From an uncultured Bacteroidota bacterium (lineage in GTDB: Bacteria; Bacteroidota; Bacteroidia; Flavobacteriales; Flavobacteriaceae), in contig CACGZJ010000005.1 of NCBI GenBank assembly GCA_902577515.1, forward strand, positions 17,449-81,448: a DNA stretch of 64,000 nucleotides, written 5' to 3'. The position numbers and the translations under genes are program-made. Positions 9,438 through 19,818 of this stretch are shown here, piece after piece (the first letter of the stretch is position 1; each line of letters begins with the position of its first letter). Under the pieces are notes generated by a model that did not search any database, was not told where the DNA came from, and was given only the letters and a program-made list of their open reading frames with translations.

Positions 9438-9890
9438 CTAATTAGATAAAATATTTTTGACTATTTCAGCAATTATTCTACCCTCAGCTCTACCTGATAC
9501 TTTTTTACTTACTGTAGAGATTACAGCCCCCATATCTTTCATTGAAGAGGCCTTTAATTCAATAATTGTAGTGTTAATTATTTCAGTCAATTCTAATTCA
9601 CTTATTTGCTCTGGGAGAAACTCTGAAATAATTTTTGATTGAGCAATTTCAATTTTTGCTAAATCCTCTCTTTTTTGTTCATTATAAATTTTTGCGCTAT
9701 CATTTCTTTGCTTAACAAGTCTTTGTAGAATTTTTATAATTTCATTTTCATCTAAAGTCTTATCTGAAGAAGATTTAGTCTTTTCTAATAAAATTGCAGA
9801 CTTTATAGACCTTAATGATTCAAGCCTAAGAATATCTTTTTTTTTCATTGAGTCTTTAATAGACTCATTTATTTGACTTTCTATACTCAT
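9438..9890 (-). CDS. yqeY: GatB/YqeY domain protein
   Basis: 150-residue all-helical protein of the YqeY family, related to the tail domain of the amidotransferase GatB. Typical features are SINESIKDSMKKKDILRLESLRSI at the N-terminus in outline, a KQRNDSAKIYNEQKR stretch, LPEQ, and the C-terminal GRAEGRIIAEIVKNIL. The exact role is unknown; in general it is linked to tRNA or amidotransferase biology. It is the last gene of the division cluster, 5 bases after ftsZ, an arrangement frequent in Flavobacteriia. It ends 12 bases from the convergent kynureninase gene. Confidence 0.88.
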   Translation of the reverse strand: MSIESQINESIKDSMKKKDILRLESLRSIKSAILLEKTKSSSDKTLDENEIIKILQRLVKQRNDSAKIYNEQKREDLAKIEIAQSKIISEFLPEQISELELTEIINTTIIELKASSMKDMGAVISTVSKKVSGRAEGRIIAEIVKNILSN

Positions 9891-9895
9891 TTTAA

Positions 9896-11707
9896 TTAAT
9901 CTACGTTATCATGTAAATAAGTGTTAACATCTGGAAATTCTAATTTATTATCCTCATTTAAAATAGTCTTTGAGAATATTTCATTATCCTCTGTCTTTGA
10001 ATTATTAATTTCAATACCCATTCTTTTATATGCTGGTATTTTTTCCAGATCTTCAATTGAAGAATTATTACTTTTAAAAACATAGTTATATTTTTTTAAA
10101 TTCTCCCTCCTAATAATATTTTCATTATCCAAATCCATATCTATTGGTTTTTCAAATAAATATTTATCTTCTTGGTAATCAATGGCTTCATTGTTAGATT
10201 TTTCTTCAAAAGTTTTTATTTCTTCTATTTGATCCTCACCATCATTAAGATCTAATTTTATAAATTCTATAGCTTCTTCCTCTTCTTTTTCAGAAAAAGA
10301 ATTAATTTCTTCAAATTCTGAAGTTTCTCTATCAATATTATTATCTAAGGATTCATTATTATCTATTACTTCTTTTTCTAAATTGTTTGAAAACAGACCA
10401 AAGGATATTTCATTAGAACTTTCTTCATTTTCTTTGGTTTTAGTATGATCAGCTAGAATATATTCAAAATCAATTACCTCAATTTCATTTATATCAATTA
10501 ATTGTTCTTCTGCCTCAACTACTTCATAGCTAACTTCAATATTTCTTAAAATTTCATTTATTTCACTTTCTATCTTCTTTTGTTGAGAATCATGAGAGTT
10601 TTTTTCAATTACTTTATCTTCTATTATTTCAGTTTCTTCATCAGCGTTCTCTCCAATTAATTTCTTTTCAAATGGATGATCATCGTCAAGCGTATATATA
10701 ACTTTCTTTATCTCTGAATTCACTAAACTATGTTGTTTTTCGTCACCAAATCCAGTTGCTATAACTGTGACAGATATATTATTTCCTAGCTCAAGATCTT
10801 CTCCAACTCCCATTATTATATTTGCATTATTACCTGTTTCATTTTGAATATACTCATTTATTTCTCCTATTTCATCTATAGTAATCTCATCTGATCCTGA
10901 AATAATTAATAGTAGAACATTCTTACTACCTTCTATTTTGTTGTCGTTAAGGAGTGGAGAGTCCAAAGCTTTTATAACTGCTTCATTTGCTCTGTTAGAC
11001 CCACTTGCAATTGATGAGCCCATTATAGCTGTACCACTATTTGAAAGTACAGTTTTGGCGTCCTTAAGGTCGATATTTTGAGTATAATGATGTGTTATCA
11101 CTTGTGCTACTCCTTTCGCAGCTGTTGCTAGAACCTCATCAGCTTTTGAAAATCCCTCTTTAAATCCTAGATTCCCGTATACCTCTCTTAACTTATTATT
11201 ATTAATTATTATTAATGAATCTACAGATCTTTTTAACTTATCCAAACCCTTAATAGCTTGAAGCTCTCTATTTTTTCCTTCAAAATTAAATGGTATAGTT
11301 ACTATTCCTACAGTCAAGATTTCAAATTCTTTTGCCATTTCTGCAATTATTGGAGCTGCACCAGTTCCTGTTCCACCTCCCATTCCAGCTGTTATAAATA
11401 ACATTTTAGTTTGAGTTTCAAGTAAATTTTTTAACTCCTCATAGCTTTCTAAAGCTGCTAATTTTCCTATTTCCGGATTTGCTCCAGCACCTAAACCTTC
11501 AGTAAGATTAATTCCTAGTTGAATCTTATTAGGTACTGGACTCTCCTCTAGCGCTTGAGAATCAGTATTACAAACAATAAAGTCTACACCCTTTATTCCT
11601 TGACTATACATATAATTCACTGCATTACTTCCTCCACCTCCTACTCCCATTACTTTCATTACGTTACTTTTATTTTTTGGTAAATCGAAACTAAAATTTG
11701 TATCCAT
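9896..11707 (-). CDS. ftsZ: cell division protein FtsZ
   Basis: Tubulin-like GTPase that forms the Z ring at midcell. The GTP-binding signature GGGTGTG is at residues 110-116 and the T7 loop is present as NIDLKDAK near residue 213. The GTPase domain spans roughly residues 15-320. It is followed by an unusually long acidic, low-complexity linker of about 250 residues rich in Glu, Asp, Asn and Ser. The extreme C-terminus (NTYLHDNVD) is probably the peptide that binds FtsA. Total length 603 is long compared with about 380-400 in model bacteria. It lies 27 bases after ftsA. Confidence 0.97.
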   Translation of the reverse strand: MDTNFSFDLPKNKSNVMKVMGVGGGGSNAVNYMYSQGIKGVDFIVCNTDSQALEESPVPNKIQLGINLTEGLGAGANPEIGKLAALESYEELKNLLETQTKMLFITAGMGGGTGTGAAPIIAEMAKEFEILTVGIVTIPFNFEGKNRELQAIKGLDKLKRSVDSLIIINNNKLREVYGNLGFKEGFSKADEVLATAAKGVAQVITHHYTQNIDLKDAKTVLSNSGTAIMGSSIASGSNRANEAVIKALDSPLLNDNKIEGSKNVLLLIISGSDEITIDEIGEINEYIQNETGNNANIIMGVGEDLELGNNISVTVIATGFGDEKQHSLVNSEIKKVIYTLDDDHPFEKKLIGENADEETEIIEDKVIEKNSHDSQQKKIESEINEILRNIEVSYEVVEAEEQLIDINEIEVIDFEYILADHTKTKENEESSNEISFGLFSNNLEKEVIDNNESLDNNIDRETSEFEEINSFSEKEEEEAIEFIKLDLNDGEDQIEEIKTFEEKSNNEAIDYQEDKYLFEKPIDMDLDNENIIRRENLKKYNYVFKSNNSSIEDLEKIPAYKRMGIEINNSKTEDNEIFSKTILNEDNKLEFPDVNTYLHDNVD

Positions 11708-11734
11708 ATCTATTTTTATTTTTTTTAATTTTTG

Positions 11735-13024
11735 TTAATTATCGTATGTATTGTCCACGTTATCTAAAAACTTTTTGAAACCTTCTCCCCACTTAGTCAG
11801 AATTGTCTTTCTCTTTTGATTAACTAGATCATCTCCTGTTGAATTAGTTATATCATTTGTTAAATTTTCAGGATTTTTTTCTATTGCCTTCATCAAAAGC
11901 CCAACAGCTGTTGAATAAATAGGATTATATTCATTACTGTCTCCAGATAGGTGTTCTCCAGGATAACCAACTCTTGTATCCATACCAGTAATATATTCAA
12001 CTAATTGTTTTAGATGTCTTAATTGGCTACCTCCTCCAGTTAATACAATTCCTGCAATAAGTCTTTTTTTTGAATCCTCATGACCATAATTTTTAATTTC
12101 TAAATATGCTTGTTCAATAATCTCTACAACTCTAGCATTAATTATTTTAGATAATGTTTTTAATGATATTTCTTTTGGGTCTCTACCCCTAATTCCAGGA
12201 ATTGAAACTATATCTGAGTCCTTATTCTCTCCTGGCCAAGCTGATCCAAACTTTATTTTTAATTGCTCAGCCTGGTTACCAATAATTGAGCATCCCTCTT
12301 TAATATCCTCAGAAATAACATTACCACCAAAGGGTATTACAGCTGTATGTTTTATAATACCATCTTTAAAAATTGCCACATCCGTAGTTCCTCCTCCAAT
12401 ATCAATTAAAGCAATACCTGCATCTTTTTCTTCAATAGAAAGAACAGCATCAGAAGATGCTAAAGGCTCTAGAGTAATATCTCCCATCTCAAGTCCTGAG
12501 CTTTTGATACATTTACCAATATTTCTAATTGAGGAAACTTGACCAACAACAATATGAAAATTAGCTTCTAGTCTACTTCCATACATACCTATGGGCTCTT
12601 TAATTTCTGATTGACCATCTACCTTAAAATCCTGAGGTAGAACATGAATAATTTCTTCACCTGGTAACATAACTAATTTATAAACTTGATCGATTAATTG
12701 ATCTATATCATCATTATTAATAACCTCATCTGGATTTTCTCTAGTTATATAATCACTGTGCTGAAGGCTTCTAATATGTTGACCGGCAATACCAACAGCA
12801 ACCTCCTTAATTTCTATACCTGATTTAGACTGCGCTTCATCTATAGCAATTTTTATTGATTGAATGGTTTGTGTAATATTATTAACAACACCCCTGTGAA
12901 CTCCTAGGCTTTGAGATTTTCCTACACCAGTTACCTTAATTTTATTAAACTGATTTTTTTCTCCTACCATTGCTACAATTTTTGTAGTACCGATATCAAG
13001 ACCTACTGAAAATTTATTATTCAT
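11735..13024 (-). CDS. ftsA: cell division protein FtsA
   Basis: Actin-like ATPase that tethers FtsZ filaments to the membrane and recruits later division proteins. The 429 residues begin with the phosphate-1 motif GLDIGTTKIVAMVGE (residues 8-22); phosphate-2 is ALIDIGGGTTDVAIF near residue 205, and the adenosine motif is GIVLTGGGSQL near residue 325. The C-terminal tail (KWGEGFKKFLDNV) looks like the amphipathic membrane-targeting helix. It lies between ftsQ, 4 bases upstream, and ftsZ. Confidence 0.96.
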   Translation of the reverse strand: MNNKFSVGLDIGTTKIVAMVGEKNQFNKIKVTGVGKSQSLGVHRGVVNNITQTIQSIKIAIDEAQSKSGIEIKEVAVGIAGQHIRSLQHSDYITRENPDEVINNDDIDQLIDQVYKLVMLPGEEIIHVLPQDFKVDGQSEIKEPIGMYGSRLEANFHIVVGQVSSIRNIGKCIKSSGLEMGDITLEPLASSDAVLSIEEKDAGIALIDIGGGTTDVAIFKDGIIKHTAVIPFGGNVISEDIKEGCSIIGNQAEQLKIKFGSAWPGENKDSDIVSIPGIRGRDPKEISLKTLSKIINARVVEIIEQAYLEIKNYGHEDSKKRLIAGIVLTGGGSQLRHLKQLVEYITGMDTRVGYPGEHLSGDSNEYNPIYSTAVGLLMKAIEKNPENLTNDITNSTGDDLVNQKRKTILTKWGEGFKKFLDNVDNTYDN

Positions 13025-13028
13025 GAAT

Positions 13029-13727
13029 TTATTTTTTAATTGCTATTAATTGATTATTATAAACTAAATCGATCTGTTTATAAGTCTCACTTTCTTTTTT
13101 TTCCATATTATATAAGCAGAAGCCTTTTAACATTTCTAATTTTTTTTTGATTTTGATGTTATCTCCAAATCTAATATCAAATTGATAGTTATTTAACTTC
13201 AAAAAGAGTTCATCTTTGACGAACCATAGCTTTTCTAATTTTTGATTTAAGAACATATCTTCATTAAAAGCCTTGATAACATCTACTACTTTTTTTATAT
13301 TATTTTTGGAGGTATCACCTAATAATATTGGCAGTCTATCATCTAATTTATTATTTCTTCTTATAATTTTTCCTGATAAATCTATGTATGAATCATTTTT
13401 TTTATAATAAGCTAAAGGCTCTCTTTCAACAATATTTATAGAAAGGTTGAAATTTAAATCTCTAAATATATTAGCTTCATATATAGATTCTATTTCATAT
13501 AATTTTGATTCAATCTCATTTAATTTATTTTCCTTTATTAATTCAATATTTGATTTATTCTTCATAATACTATCAATTATTGTCTTATTATTAAATAGAT
13601 TATCAAAAGCATAATAAACATTGTACTTTGTATTTGATTCATGATTATCATATTCAATAAATGAGCTTAATAATATCATAAATGATATTAGTGATAGCAT
13701 TAAAATTGCAGTTAAAAATCTATTCAT
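13029..13727 (-). CDS. ftsQ: cell division protein FtsQ/DivIB
   Basis: Bitopic divisome protein that bridges early and late division components. The 232 residues have a short cytoplasmic end, a single membrane segment at residues 6-22 (LTAILMLSLISFMILLS), and a periplasmic region with a FtsQ/DivIB-like beta domain (NIVEREPLAYYKKNDSYIDLSGKII in outline). Sequence conservation is low, as always for FtsQ, so position between murC and ftsA is a main part of the identification. It overlaps murC by 8 bases. Confidence 0.85.
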   Translation of the reverse strand: MNRFLTAILMLSLISFMILLSSFIEYDNHESNTKYNVYYAFDNLFNNKTIIDSIMKNKSNIELIKENKLNEIESKLYEIESIYEANIFRDLNFNLSINIVEREPLAYYKKNDSYIDLSGKIIRRNNKLDDRLPILLGDTSKNNIKKVVDVIKAFNEDMFLNQKLEKLWFVKDELFLKLNNYQFDIRFGDNIKIKKKLEMLKGFCLYNMEKKESETYKQIDLVYNNQLIAIKK

Positions 13728-15051
13728 TTGTAAATATTTTTTTGTTTAGATTTAACGTTAAGTCGCCTGCACCAAGAATTGAAATTATTTTGCATTTAGT
13801 CTTATTAATTATATCATTGATATCAACCTTTTTAATTATTTGTTTTTTTGATGTATCTATTTTATTCAATAAAGCTTCTGAAGTTATACCATTAATTGGC
13901 TTCTCTCTTGCAGGATAAATATTTAAAAGGTATACTTCTTGAAAATAAGATAGAACTTTACCAAAATCATCCATTAAATCCCTTGTTCTAGAGTACAAAT
14001 GAGGTTGAAAAATAACCGCTTTAGGCTTATCTTGAAAATTATAATCTATTGTATCAATAATTGACTTTATTTCGGTAGGATGATGAGCATAGTCATCTAT
14101 AATTACTTTATCTTCATATTTATAAATATCCATTCTTCTTTCAATTCCCTTAAATTCAGATAAATGCGGTATGAATTCTTCTAAATTAAAATCCTCAATT
14201 TGATCAATTAATGATAAGGCTGAAATAACATTTTTTAAATTATGTTTTCCTATAACTCTTGCATGAATATTTGAAATTAAATTATTTGGAGTTTTAAAAT
14301 CAAAATGAATTCCATTAAGGTCGTTTTTTATAATATTAACAGAGTAATCTGCATCTTCATCTACTGAGAACGAGAAATCTTTTTTAATATTAATACCCTT
14401 TTCTGCTATTACAAATTTTTTTGTTTTATCACAAAAAATCCCAAAGCTTGTTAGAATAGATTCCAAGTCACCATAAACATCAAGGTGGTCTTTTTCAATA
14501 GAAGTTATTAAAGTATAGTCTGGATCTAGAGCTAGAAAAGACCTGTCATACTCATCTGCTTCAATAATAACATATTCATCACCGGTAGATAAGTAATTCG
14601 AATCAAATCCTTTCATTATTCCACCAACAAATGATCTAAATTTAACTTGTTTAGAGTATAATAAATGGCTTAAGATAGCAGTTGTAGATGTTTTACCATG
14701 AGTTCCTGCAACTGCTATACATTTTGAATTTGTAGATATTTGACCTAATATTTCGGATCTTTTAAAAATTTTATTTCTTTTTTTATTTGAAAAAAAGTCA
14801 AGATATATATTATCATTTTTAATTGCAGGAGTATATACAACAATAACATTATCATCAAGGAACTCCTTTGGTATTAAACTTATATCTAGTTTATCAGTAA
14901 ACTGAAGTCCATTATCTATTAATTTATCAACCAGTTTATTCGATGATCTATCATATCCAAAAACAATATTCTTAGTATCAATAAGATAATTTGCTATAGA
15001 AGACATTCCAATTCCTCCAACTCCAATAAAAAAATATTTATTATGGCTCAT
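13720..15051 (-). CDS. murC: UDP-N-acetylmuramate-L-alanine ligase
   Basis: Cytosolic Mur ligase that adds L-alanine to UDP-MurNAc. The 443 residues show the N-terminal nucleotide fold GVGGIGMSSIANYL (residues 10-23), the ATP-binding P-loop AGTHGKTSTTA near residue 114, the ligase motif EADEYDRSFL, and the C-terminal domain with HPTEIKS and FQPHLYSRTRDLMD. Order in the cluster is murG-murC-ftsQ; it overlaps murG by 11 bases and ftsQ by 8. Confidence 0.96.
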   Translation of the reverse strand: MSHNKYFFIGVGGIGMSSIANYLIDTKNIVFGYDRSSNKLVDKLIDNGLQFTDKLDISLIPKEFLDDNVIVVYTPAIKNDNIYLDFFSNKKRNKIFKRSEILGQISTNSKCIAVAGTHGKTSTTAILSHLLYSKQVKFRSFVGGIMKGFDSNYLSTGDEYVIIEADEYDRSFLALDPDYTLITSIEKDHLDVYGDLESILTSFGIFCDKTKKFVIAEKGINIKKDFSFSVDEDADYSVNIIKNDLNGIHFDFKTPNNLISNIHARVIGKHNLKNVISALSLIDQIEDFNLEEFIPHLSEFKGIERRMDIYKYEDKVIIDDYAHHPTEIKSIIDTIDYNFQDKPKAVIFQPHLYSRTRDLMDDFGKVLSYFQEVYLLNIYPAREKPINGITSEALLNKIDTSKKQIIKKVDINDIINKTKCKIISILGAGDLTLNLNKKIFTNE

Positions 15052-16138
15052 CCTTAAAATGTTTTTTAATTATTTCAACTATATCACTAGAGGCATATGG
15101 AAGTCCTATTTTACTAATATTTCTTGATAGTTCGTTCCTTAGATTTTCATCATTGATAAGTAAATCAAGTTTATTTTTAAATATTAATTTTAAGTCCTTT
15201 TCCTCTATACAAATACATGCATTTTTTTCCTCTATTGTTTTAGCATTTAAAAATTGATGATTTTCTGCAACATTTGGAGATGGTATTAAAATAGATGGTT
15301 TTCCTACAATAGCTAATTCAGATAGTGTTAAAGCCCCACTTCTTGCAATAATAATATCGGAGACCTGATATACAGAATCTATATCATCTATAAAATCAAT
15401 AATCTTTATAAAATCATGGTTTAAATGTTTATAATTCTCAAAGTAAAGACTACCACATTGCCATATAAGAAAAACATTTTTAGACTTTATGAACTCAATA
15501 TTATCTTCAATAATTGTATTTATCATCTCTGCACCTAAACTTCCCCCTAGAACAGTTAATACCAGTATATCATCTGGAATATTATTTGTTTTTTTATAAT
15601 GACTATTATTTATATTTTTTGAAATTGATTCCCTTATGGGATTACCTGTTAAGTAAATTTTATTACTTGGGAAGTATCTATCCATTTTTTCATAAGCAAC
15701 AGAAATATAATCTGCATATCTAGATAGGAGTTTATTTGAAATTCCTGGTAACGAGTTCTGTTCTTGAATTAAAGTTGGAACTTTAAATAGAGATGAGACA
15801 AATAGCATAGGGAAGCTAGCATATCCTCCTGTTCCAATTACAAATTTGGGTTTAAAAATTATTAGTTCAATTAAAGATTGAATTAAACTAACAATTAACT
15901 TAAATGGAACTAAAATATTTTTAATAGACAGTGATCTTTGAAGACCACTGATCCATAATCCTTTAATTTTAAAACCATGTTTTGGAATAATTTCCATTTC
16001 CATCTTACCAATGGCTCCTACAAATCTTACTTCAGAGTTTGGGATTGATTTAATTATCATATTAGCAATAGATATTGCAGGATAAATATGACCTCCTGTT
16101 CCTCCTCCCGATATTATGAATCTATTTTTTCTAACCAA
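15041..16138 (-). CDS. murG: UDP-GlcNAc:undecaprenyl-PP-MurNAc-pentapeptide transferase (lipid II synthase)
   Basis: Peripheral membrane glycosyltransferase (GT28) that turns lipid I into lipid II. The glycine-rich SGGGTGGHIYPA loop lies close to the N-terminus, TGGYASFP near residue 100, and the donor-binding C-terminal half contains RSGALTLSELAIVGKPSILIP. I chose the TTG at 16138, which gives 365 residues and an 8-base overlap with ftsW; a GTG at 16168 would add ten basic residues (rich in Leu, Lys and Arg) not seen in the family. Spacing fits translational coupling in the division cluster. Confidence 0.93.
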   Translation of the reverse strand: MVRKNRFIISGGGTGGHIYPAISIANMIIKSIPNSEVRFVGAIGKMEMEIIPKHGFKIKGLWISGLQRSLSIKNILVPFKLIVSLIQSLIELIIFKPKFVIGTGGYASFPMLFVSSLFKVPTLIQEQNSLPGISNKLLSRYADYISVAYEKMDRYFPSNKIYLTGNPIRESISKNINNSHYKKTNNIPDDILVLTVLGGSLGAEMINTIIEDNIEFIKSKNVFLIWQCGSLYFENYKHLNHDFIKIIDFIDDIDSVYQVSDIIIARSGALTLSELAIVGKPSILIPSPNVAENHQFLNAKTIEEKNACICIEEKDLKLIFKNKLDLLINDENLRNELSRNISKIGLPYASSDIVEIIKKHFKDEP

Positions 16139-17276
16139 TTTTCTTTTTTTTAATCGAAGAACTAACACTTAAGATCATTCCTAGGGATATACAAGTCATC
16201 CATGCCGAGGAACCTCCACTACTAATTAAAGGTAAATTCTGACCTGTTACAGGAATTATTTGAGTTGCAACTGAAATATTAGTGAATGCTTGAATTAAAA
16301 TTAAAATTCCTAAACCTGAAACTAGAATTTTACCAAACTTATCATCAGCTTTATGAGTTATGATAAGTATCCTAAAAAACATAAGCACATACAATAGAAT
16401 AATTACAGAGCCACCTATTATACCAAACTCTTCAACAATTATTGCAAAAATAAAATCTGAGTTACTTTGTGGTAGGTGATTTTTCATTATACTTTTTCCT
16501 GCTCCTACTCCAATTAATCCTCCGTTATTAATTGCCATTTTTGCTCTTTCAATCTGATAACTCGCATCTAGGTTTTGAATAGAATTAAAATTTTCAACTC
16601 TACTAATCCATGTGTCAATTCTATTTGGGAACTGATCAGGAAAAGTTTTAGCTAAAAAGTAAAAACTTGATAGAAACAGTATTAATATCAAAAACATTTT
16701 AACCATATGTCTAAAAGGGAATCCCGAGATAAACAATATTAGAATTATTGAGGAAAATATTAAAAATGCTGAGGACAGATTCGATGGAAGAATCAATAAA
16801 ATATAGAGAAAAACAGGAAGCCATAGTGGTAAAATTGTTTGTTTGAATTTTATTTTTTTTAAATCCACTTTAGAAAGGTACCTAGCTACATAACTAATAA
16901 TAACAACTGCAGCTAATGAAGATGTTTGAAAACTAATTCCAACTATTGGTATATCAATCCATCTACTTGCAGCAGAACCAGCAATAATAGTTCCTTTAGA
17001 TAATGTATAAGCTAAAAGTAATACTCCAATTGGCATTAGGATTATAGACATTCCTTTATATAAGTTATGAGGGATTAATTTTATTGAGAACATTAAAGCA
17101 AATCCAAATAGTAAAACGATGAAATGTTTTATTAAATAATATAGTGGTGAATATCCATCAATAACATATGATAGATATGAACTAGATGAGAAAACCGGAA
17201 AAAATGAAAATAACGACAGTAATATTATAATTACTAGTAATACTCTATCCCCAAAAACTATATTTTTAAAACTCAT
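16131..17276 (-). CDS. ftsW: division-specific SEDS glycosyltransferase FtsW
   Basis: Polytopic SEDS protein that polymerises lipid II at the septum together with FtsI. The 381 residues contain about ten hydrophobic helices. Family landmarks are AASRWIDIP near residue 103, the extracytoplasmic NSDFIFAIIVEEFG segment, and the C-terminal SGGSSAWMTC stretch. RodA is the closest alternative; location between murD and murG supports FtsW. Its 3' end overlaps murG. Confidence 0.94.
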   Translation of the reverse strand: MSFKNIVFGDRVLLVIIILLSLFSFFPVFSSSSYLSYVIDGYSPLYYLIKHFIVLLFGFALMFSIKLIPHNLYKGMSIILMPIGVLLLAYTLSKGTIIAGSAASRWIDIPIVGISFQTSSLAAVVIISYVARYLSKVDLKKIKFKQTILPLWLPVFLYILLILPSNLSSAFLIFSSIILILFISGFPFRHMVKMFLILILFLSSFYFLAKTFPDQFPNRIDTWISRVENFNSIQNLDASYQIERAKMAINNGGLIGVGAGKSIMKNHLPQSNSDFIFAIIVEEFGIIGGSVIILLYVLMFFRILIITHKADDKFGKILVSGLGILILIQAFTNISVATQIIPVTGQNLPLISSGGSSAWMTCISLGMILSVSSSIKKKKIG

Positions 17277-18608
17277 TTATAAATTTCTTACTGCTTGCTT
17301 AAATTGATTTCCCCTATCTTCATAGTTCTCAAATAAATCAAAACTTGCACATGCAGGAGATAGAAGTACATTATCCTTTTTTTCCGCAATTTTACTAGCA
17401 ATCTTAACTGCCTCGTCTATTGACTCAGTCTCTACAATTATTTCAGATATTGGCTTAAATGTCTCTAACAATTTTGTGTTATCAATCCCTAAACAAATTA
17501 TTGCTTTCACTTTTTCTCTAACAATTGGTAATAATTCAGAATAGTCATTTCCTTTATCTACTCCTCCTGCAATCCATACGGTTGGTGAGGTCATGGAATC
17601 TAGAGCAAAATATGCTGCATTTACATTAGTTGCTTTTGAGTCATTAATGTAATTAACCCCTTGTATTTTTAAAAAATTCTCTAATCTGTGAGGAAGTCCC
17701 GAAAAACTCATTAAGCTTTCTCTTATAATTTCATTTTCAATTTTTAATAAATCTGAGACTGTTAATGCAGCCATAGCATTAAGCAAATTGTGTCTTCCTT
17801 TTAATGCAAGTTCTTCTGTATTTATCATAATTGTTTTTTTTTTGTTTGACAGAATATTTTTTTTATTACTTATTACGTTTTTGTTTTGATTTTGAATACC
17901 ATATGAAATTCTTTTAACTGTTGAATTATCTCTATCTAATGCCTCAACTAATTGTTTATCATCAGAGTTATAGATCAAATAGTCAGAGTTATCTTGATTT
18001 GATATGATTTTCATTTTTGCATCTATGTATTTACTAAAATCAAAATCATACCTATCTAGATGGTCTTCCAACACATTAGTAATCACTGATATATTTGGTT
18101 TAAAATCTTTGATATCGTCTAATTGAAAACTACTTATCTCTAATACATATATATCTTTATCTCCTGAAAGCAACATTTTGGAGAAACTATCTCCAACATT
18201 ACCTGCAATGCCTACACTAAGACCTGCAGCTTCTAGAATATTATAAATTAAATTAGTAGTTGTTGTTTTTCCATTTGTACCAGTTATACATATTTTAAAT
18301 GAATTTGAGTTAGAACTTGCAAATTCAATTTCAGAGATTATAGGAATTTCTAAGGATTTGATTTTAATTATTATATCAGAGGAATTTGGTATTCCAGGAC
18401 TTTTAATTATTAAATCTGAAGACTGTATTTTATCAATAGAATGTTTATTCTCTTCATATTTAATTGAGTGATCTTCAAAAAGTAATTTTATATTATCATC
18501 TATATAATTAAAATCTGACACAAAAACATTAAAACCTTTTTTTGAAGCTAACATTGCTGCCCCAAATCCACTTTCTCCAGCACCAAGTATTGTTACGTTC
18601 TTTATCAT
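17277..18608 (-). CDS. murD: UDP-N-acetylmuramoylalanine-D-glutamate ligase
   Basis: Adds D-glutamate to UDP-MurNAc-L-Ala. The 443 residues show the N-terminal [12 protein letters not shown] fold, the ATP site [12 protein letters not shown] near residue 108, [10 protein letters not shown] near 157, [11 protein letters not shown] near 318 and a C-terminal [17 protein letters not shown]. The coding strand carries a run of ten A bases (17834-17843) inside the codons for NKKKT, a possible slippage point, though the frame is intact. It starts 4 bases inside the end of mraY. Confidence 0.96.
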   Translation of the reverse strand: MIKNVTILGAGESGFGAAMLASKKGFNVFVSDFNYIDDNIKLLFEDHSIKYEENKHSIDKIQSSDLIIKSPGIPNSSDIIIKIKSLEIPIISEIEFASSNSNSFKICITGTNGKTTTTNLIYNILEAAGLSVGIAGNVGDSFSKMLLSGDKDIYVLEISSFQLDDIKDFKPNISVITNVLEDHLDRYDFDFSKYIDAKMKIISNQDNSDYLIYNSDDKQLVEALDRDNSTVKRISYGIQNQNKNVISNKKNILSNKKKTIMINTEELALKGRHNLLNAMAALTVSDLLKIENEIIRESLMSFSGLPHRLENFLKIQGVNYINDSKATNVNAAYFALDSMTSPTVWIAGGVDKGNDYSELLPIVREKVKAIICLGIDNTKLLETFKPISEIIVETESIDEAVKIASKIAEKKDNVLLSPACASFDLFENYEDRGNQFKQAVRNL

Positions 18609-19816
18609 CTGATCTTAAGTGTTAATATTGTTAATATGGCTAGGAAAATTCCAATTATCCAAAATCTTGAAACAATTTTACTTTCATGATATCCTACCTT
18701 TTGATAATGATGATGAATTGGGGACATAAGAAAAATTCTCTTACCTATGCCTAATCTTTTTTTGGTTATTTTAAAATATCCTACTTGAAAAATGACTGAA
18801 AGAGCTTCAATTAAGAATACACCGCAAAGAAGGGGAATCATTAATTCCTTTCTTATCAATATTGAAATGACTGCAATTAATCCACCAATAGTAAGACTTC
18901 CTGTATCCCCCATAAAAATTGAAGCTGGATATGTATTATACCAAAGAAATCCAACTAAAGATCCTAAAAGGGAAGCAATAAAGATTGTAATTTCTCCTAC
19001 TCTTGGTATATACATAATATTTAAATAATCTGAAAAAATTATATTACCTGAAGTCCATGCAAAAACTCCAAGAGTAAAAACTATAATTGCAGAAGTTCCA
19101 GCTGAAAGTCCATCAAGACCATCTGTCAGGTTATTTGAATTTGAAACTGCAGTTACGATAAATATTATTATTGGAATTAGAATTAGCCATAACATATTCT
19201 CATTCTCAAATATAGCATTGGATATAAGCGCATAGTCTAGCTCATTGTTTTTAAAGAATGGAATGGTTGTTTTAAATGATTTAATCTCATTGGATTGGAC
19301 ATTTTCAAAACTATTAATATCACTTATTGAAGAAAATTCAACAATCGTTATATCGTTACTTGTTAATAACATTATTCCAACAAAAATTCCTAGAATAGTT
19401 TGTCCAGCAATTTTGAATTTTCCTTTCAGGCCTTTTTTGTCTTTTCTAAAAACCTTTATGTAATCATCTATAAAACCAATAATTCCAAGGATAATTGTTG
19501 AGATTATTAATATTTTTATATAAATATTTTCAAGATTGGACATTAATAATACTGGAATTATAGTTCCTATAATTATTATTAGCCCACCCATTGTTGGTGT
19601 ACCAGATTTTTTTTCCTCACCCTTTAAACCTAATTTTCTGACATTTTCGCCTATTTGTTTTTTTCTTAAATACTCAATTATTCTTTTACCAAAGACAATA
19701 GATATTATTAGTGAAATAATTACCGAGACAGCTGCCCTAAATGATAAATAATTAAATAGGCTTGCTCCAGGGAGATTATATTGGGTTTCAAGAATTTCAA
19801 ATAGATAATATAACAT
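18605..19816 (-). CDS. mraY: phospho-N-acetylmuramoyl-pentapeptide transferase
   Basis: Integral membrane enzyme that makes lipid I from UDP-MurNAc-pentapeptide and undecaprenyl phosphate. The 403 residues, somewhat longer than the usual 360, include about ten membrane helices, the catalytic segments GFIDDYIKV and [20 protein letters not shown] and the MSPIHHHYQ loop. The extra length lies in a loop around residues 160-205 between two helices, typical of Bacteroidetes MraY as far as I recall. It follows murE by 2 bases. Confidence 0.96.
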   Translation of the reverse strand: MLYYLFEILETQYNLPGASLFNYLSFRAAVSVIISLIISIVFGKRIIEYLRKKQIGENVRKLGLKGEEKKSGTPTMGGLIIIIGTIIPVLLMSNLENIYIKILIISTIILGIIGFIDDYIKVFRKDKKGLKGKFKIAGQTILGIFVGIMLLTSNDITIVEFSSISDINSFENVQSNEIKSFKTTIPFFKNNELDYALISNAIFENENMLWLILIPIIIFIVTAVSNSNNLTDGLDGLSAGTSAIIVFTLGVFAWTSGNIIFSDYLNIMYIPRVGEITIFIASLLGSLVGFLWYNTYPASIFMGDTGSLTIGGLIAVISILIRKELMIPLLCGVFLIEALSVIFQVGYFKITKKRLGIGKRIFLMSPIHHHYQKVGYHESKIVSRFWIIGIFLAILTILTLKIR

Positions 19817-19818
19817 AC

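Noticed and set aside
9425-9440. Short inverted repeat TAGTTT/AAACTA as a terminator between kynU and yqeY
   Set aside because: The loop would be only two bases and there is no GC-rich stem or T run.
16139-16168. Longer N-terminus for murG from GTG at 16168
   Set aside because: It adds ten basic residues absent from the family; TTG at 16138 gives the normal start and an 8-base overlap with ftsW.
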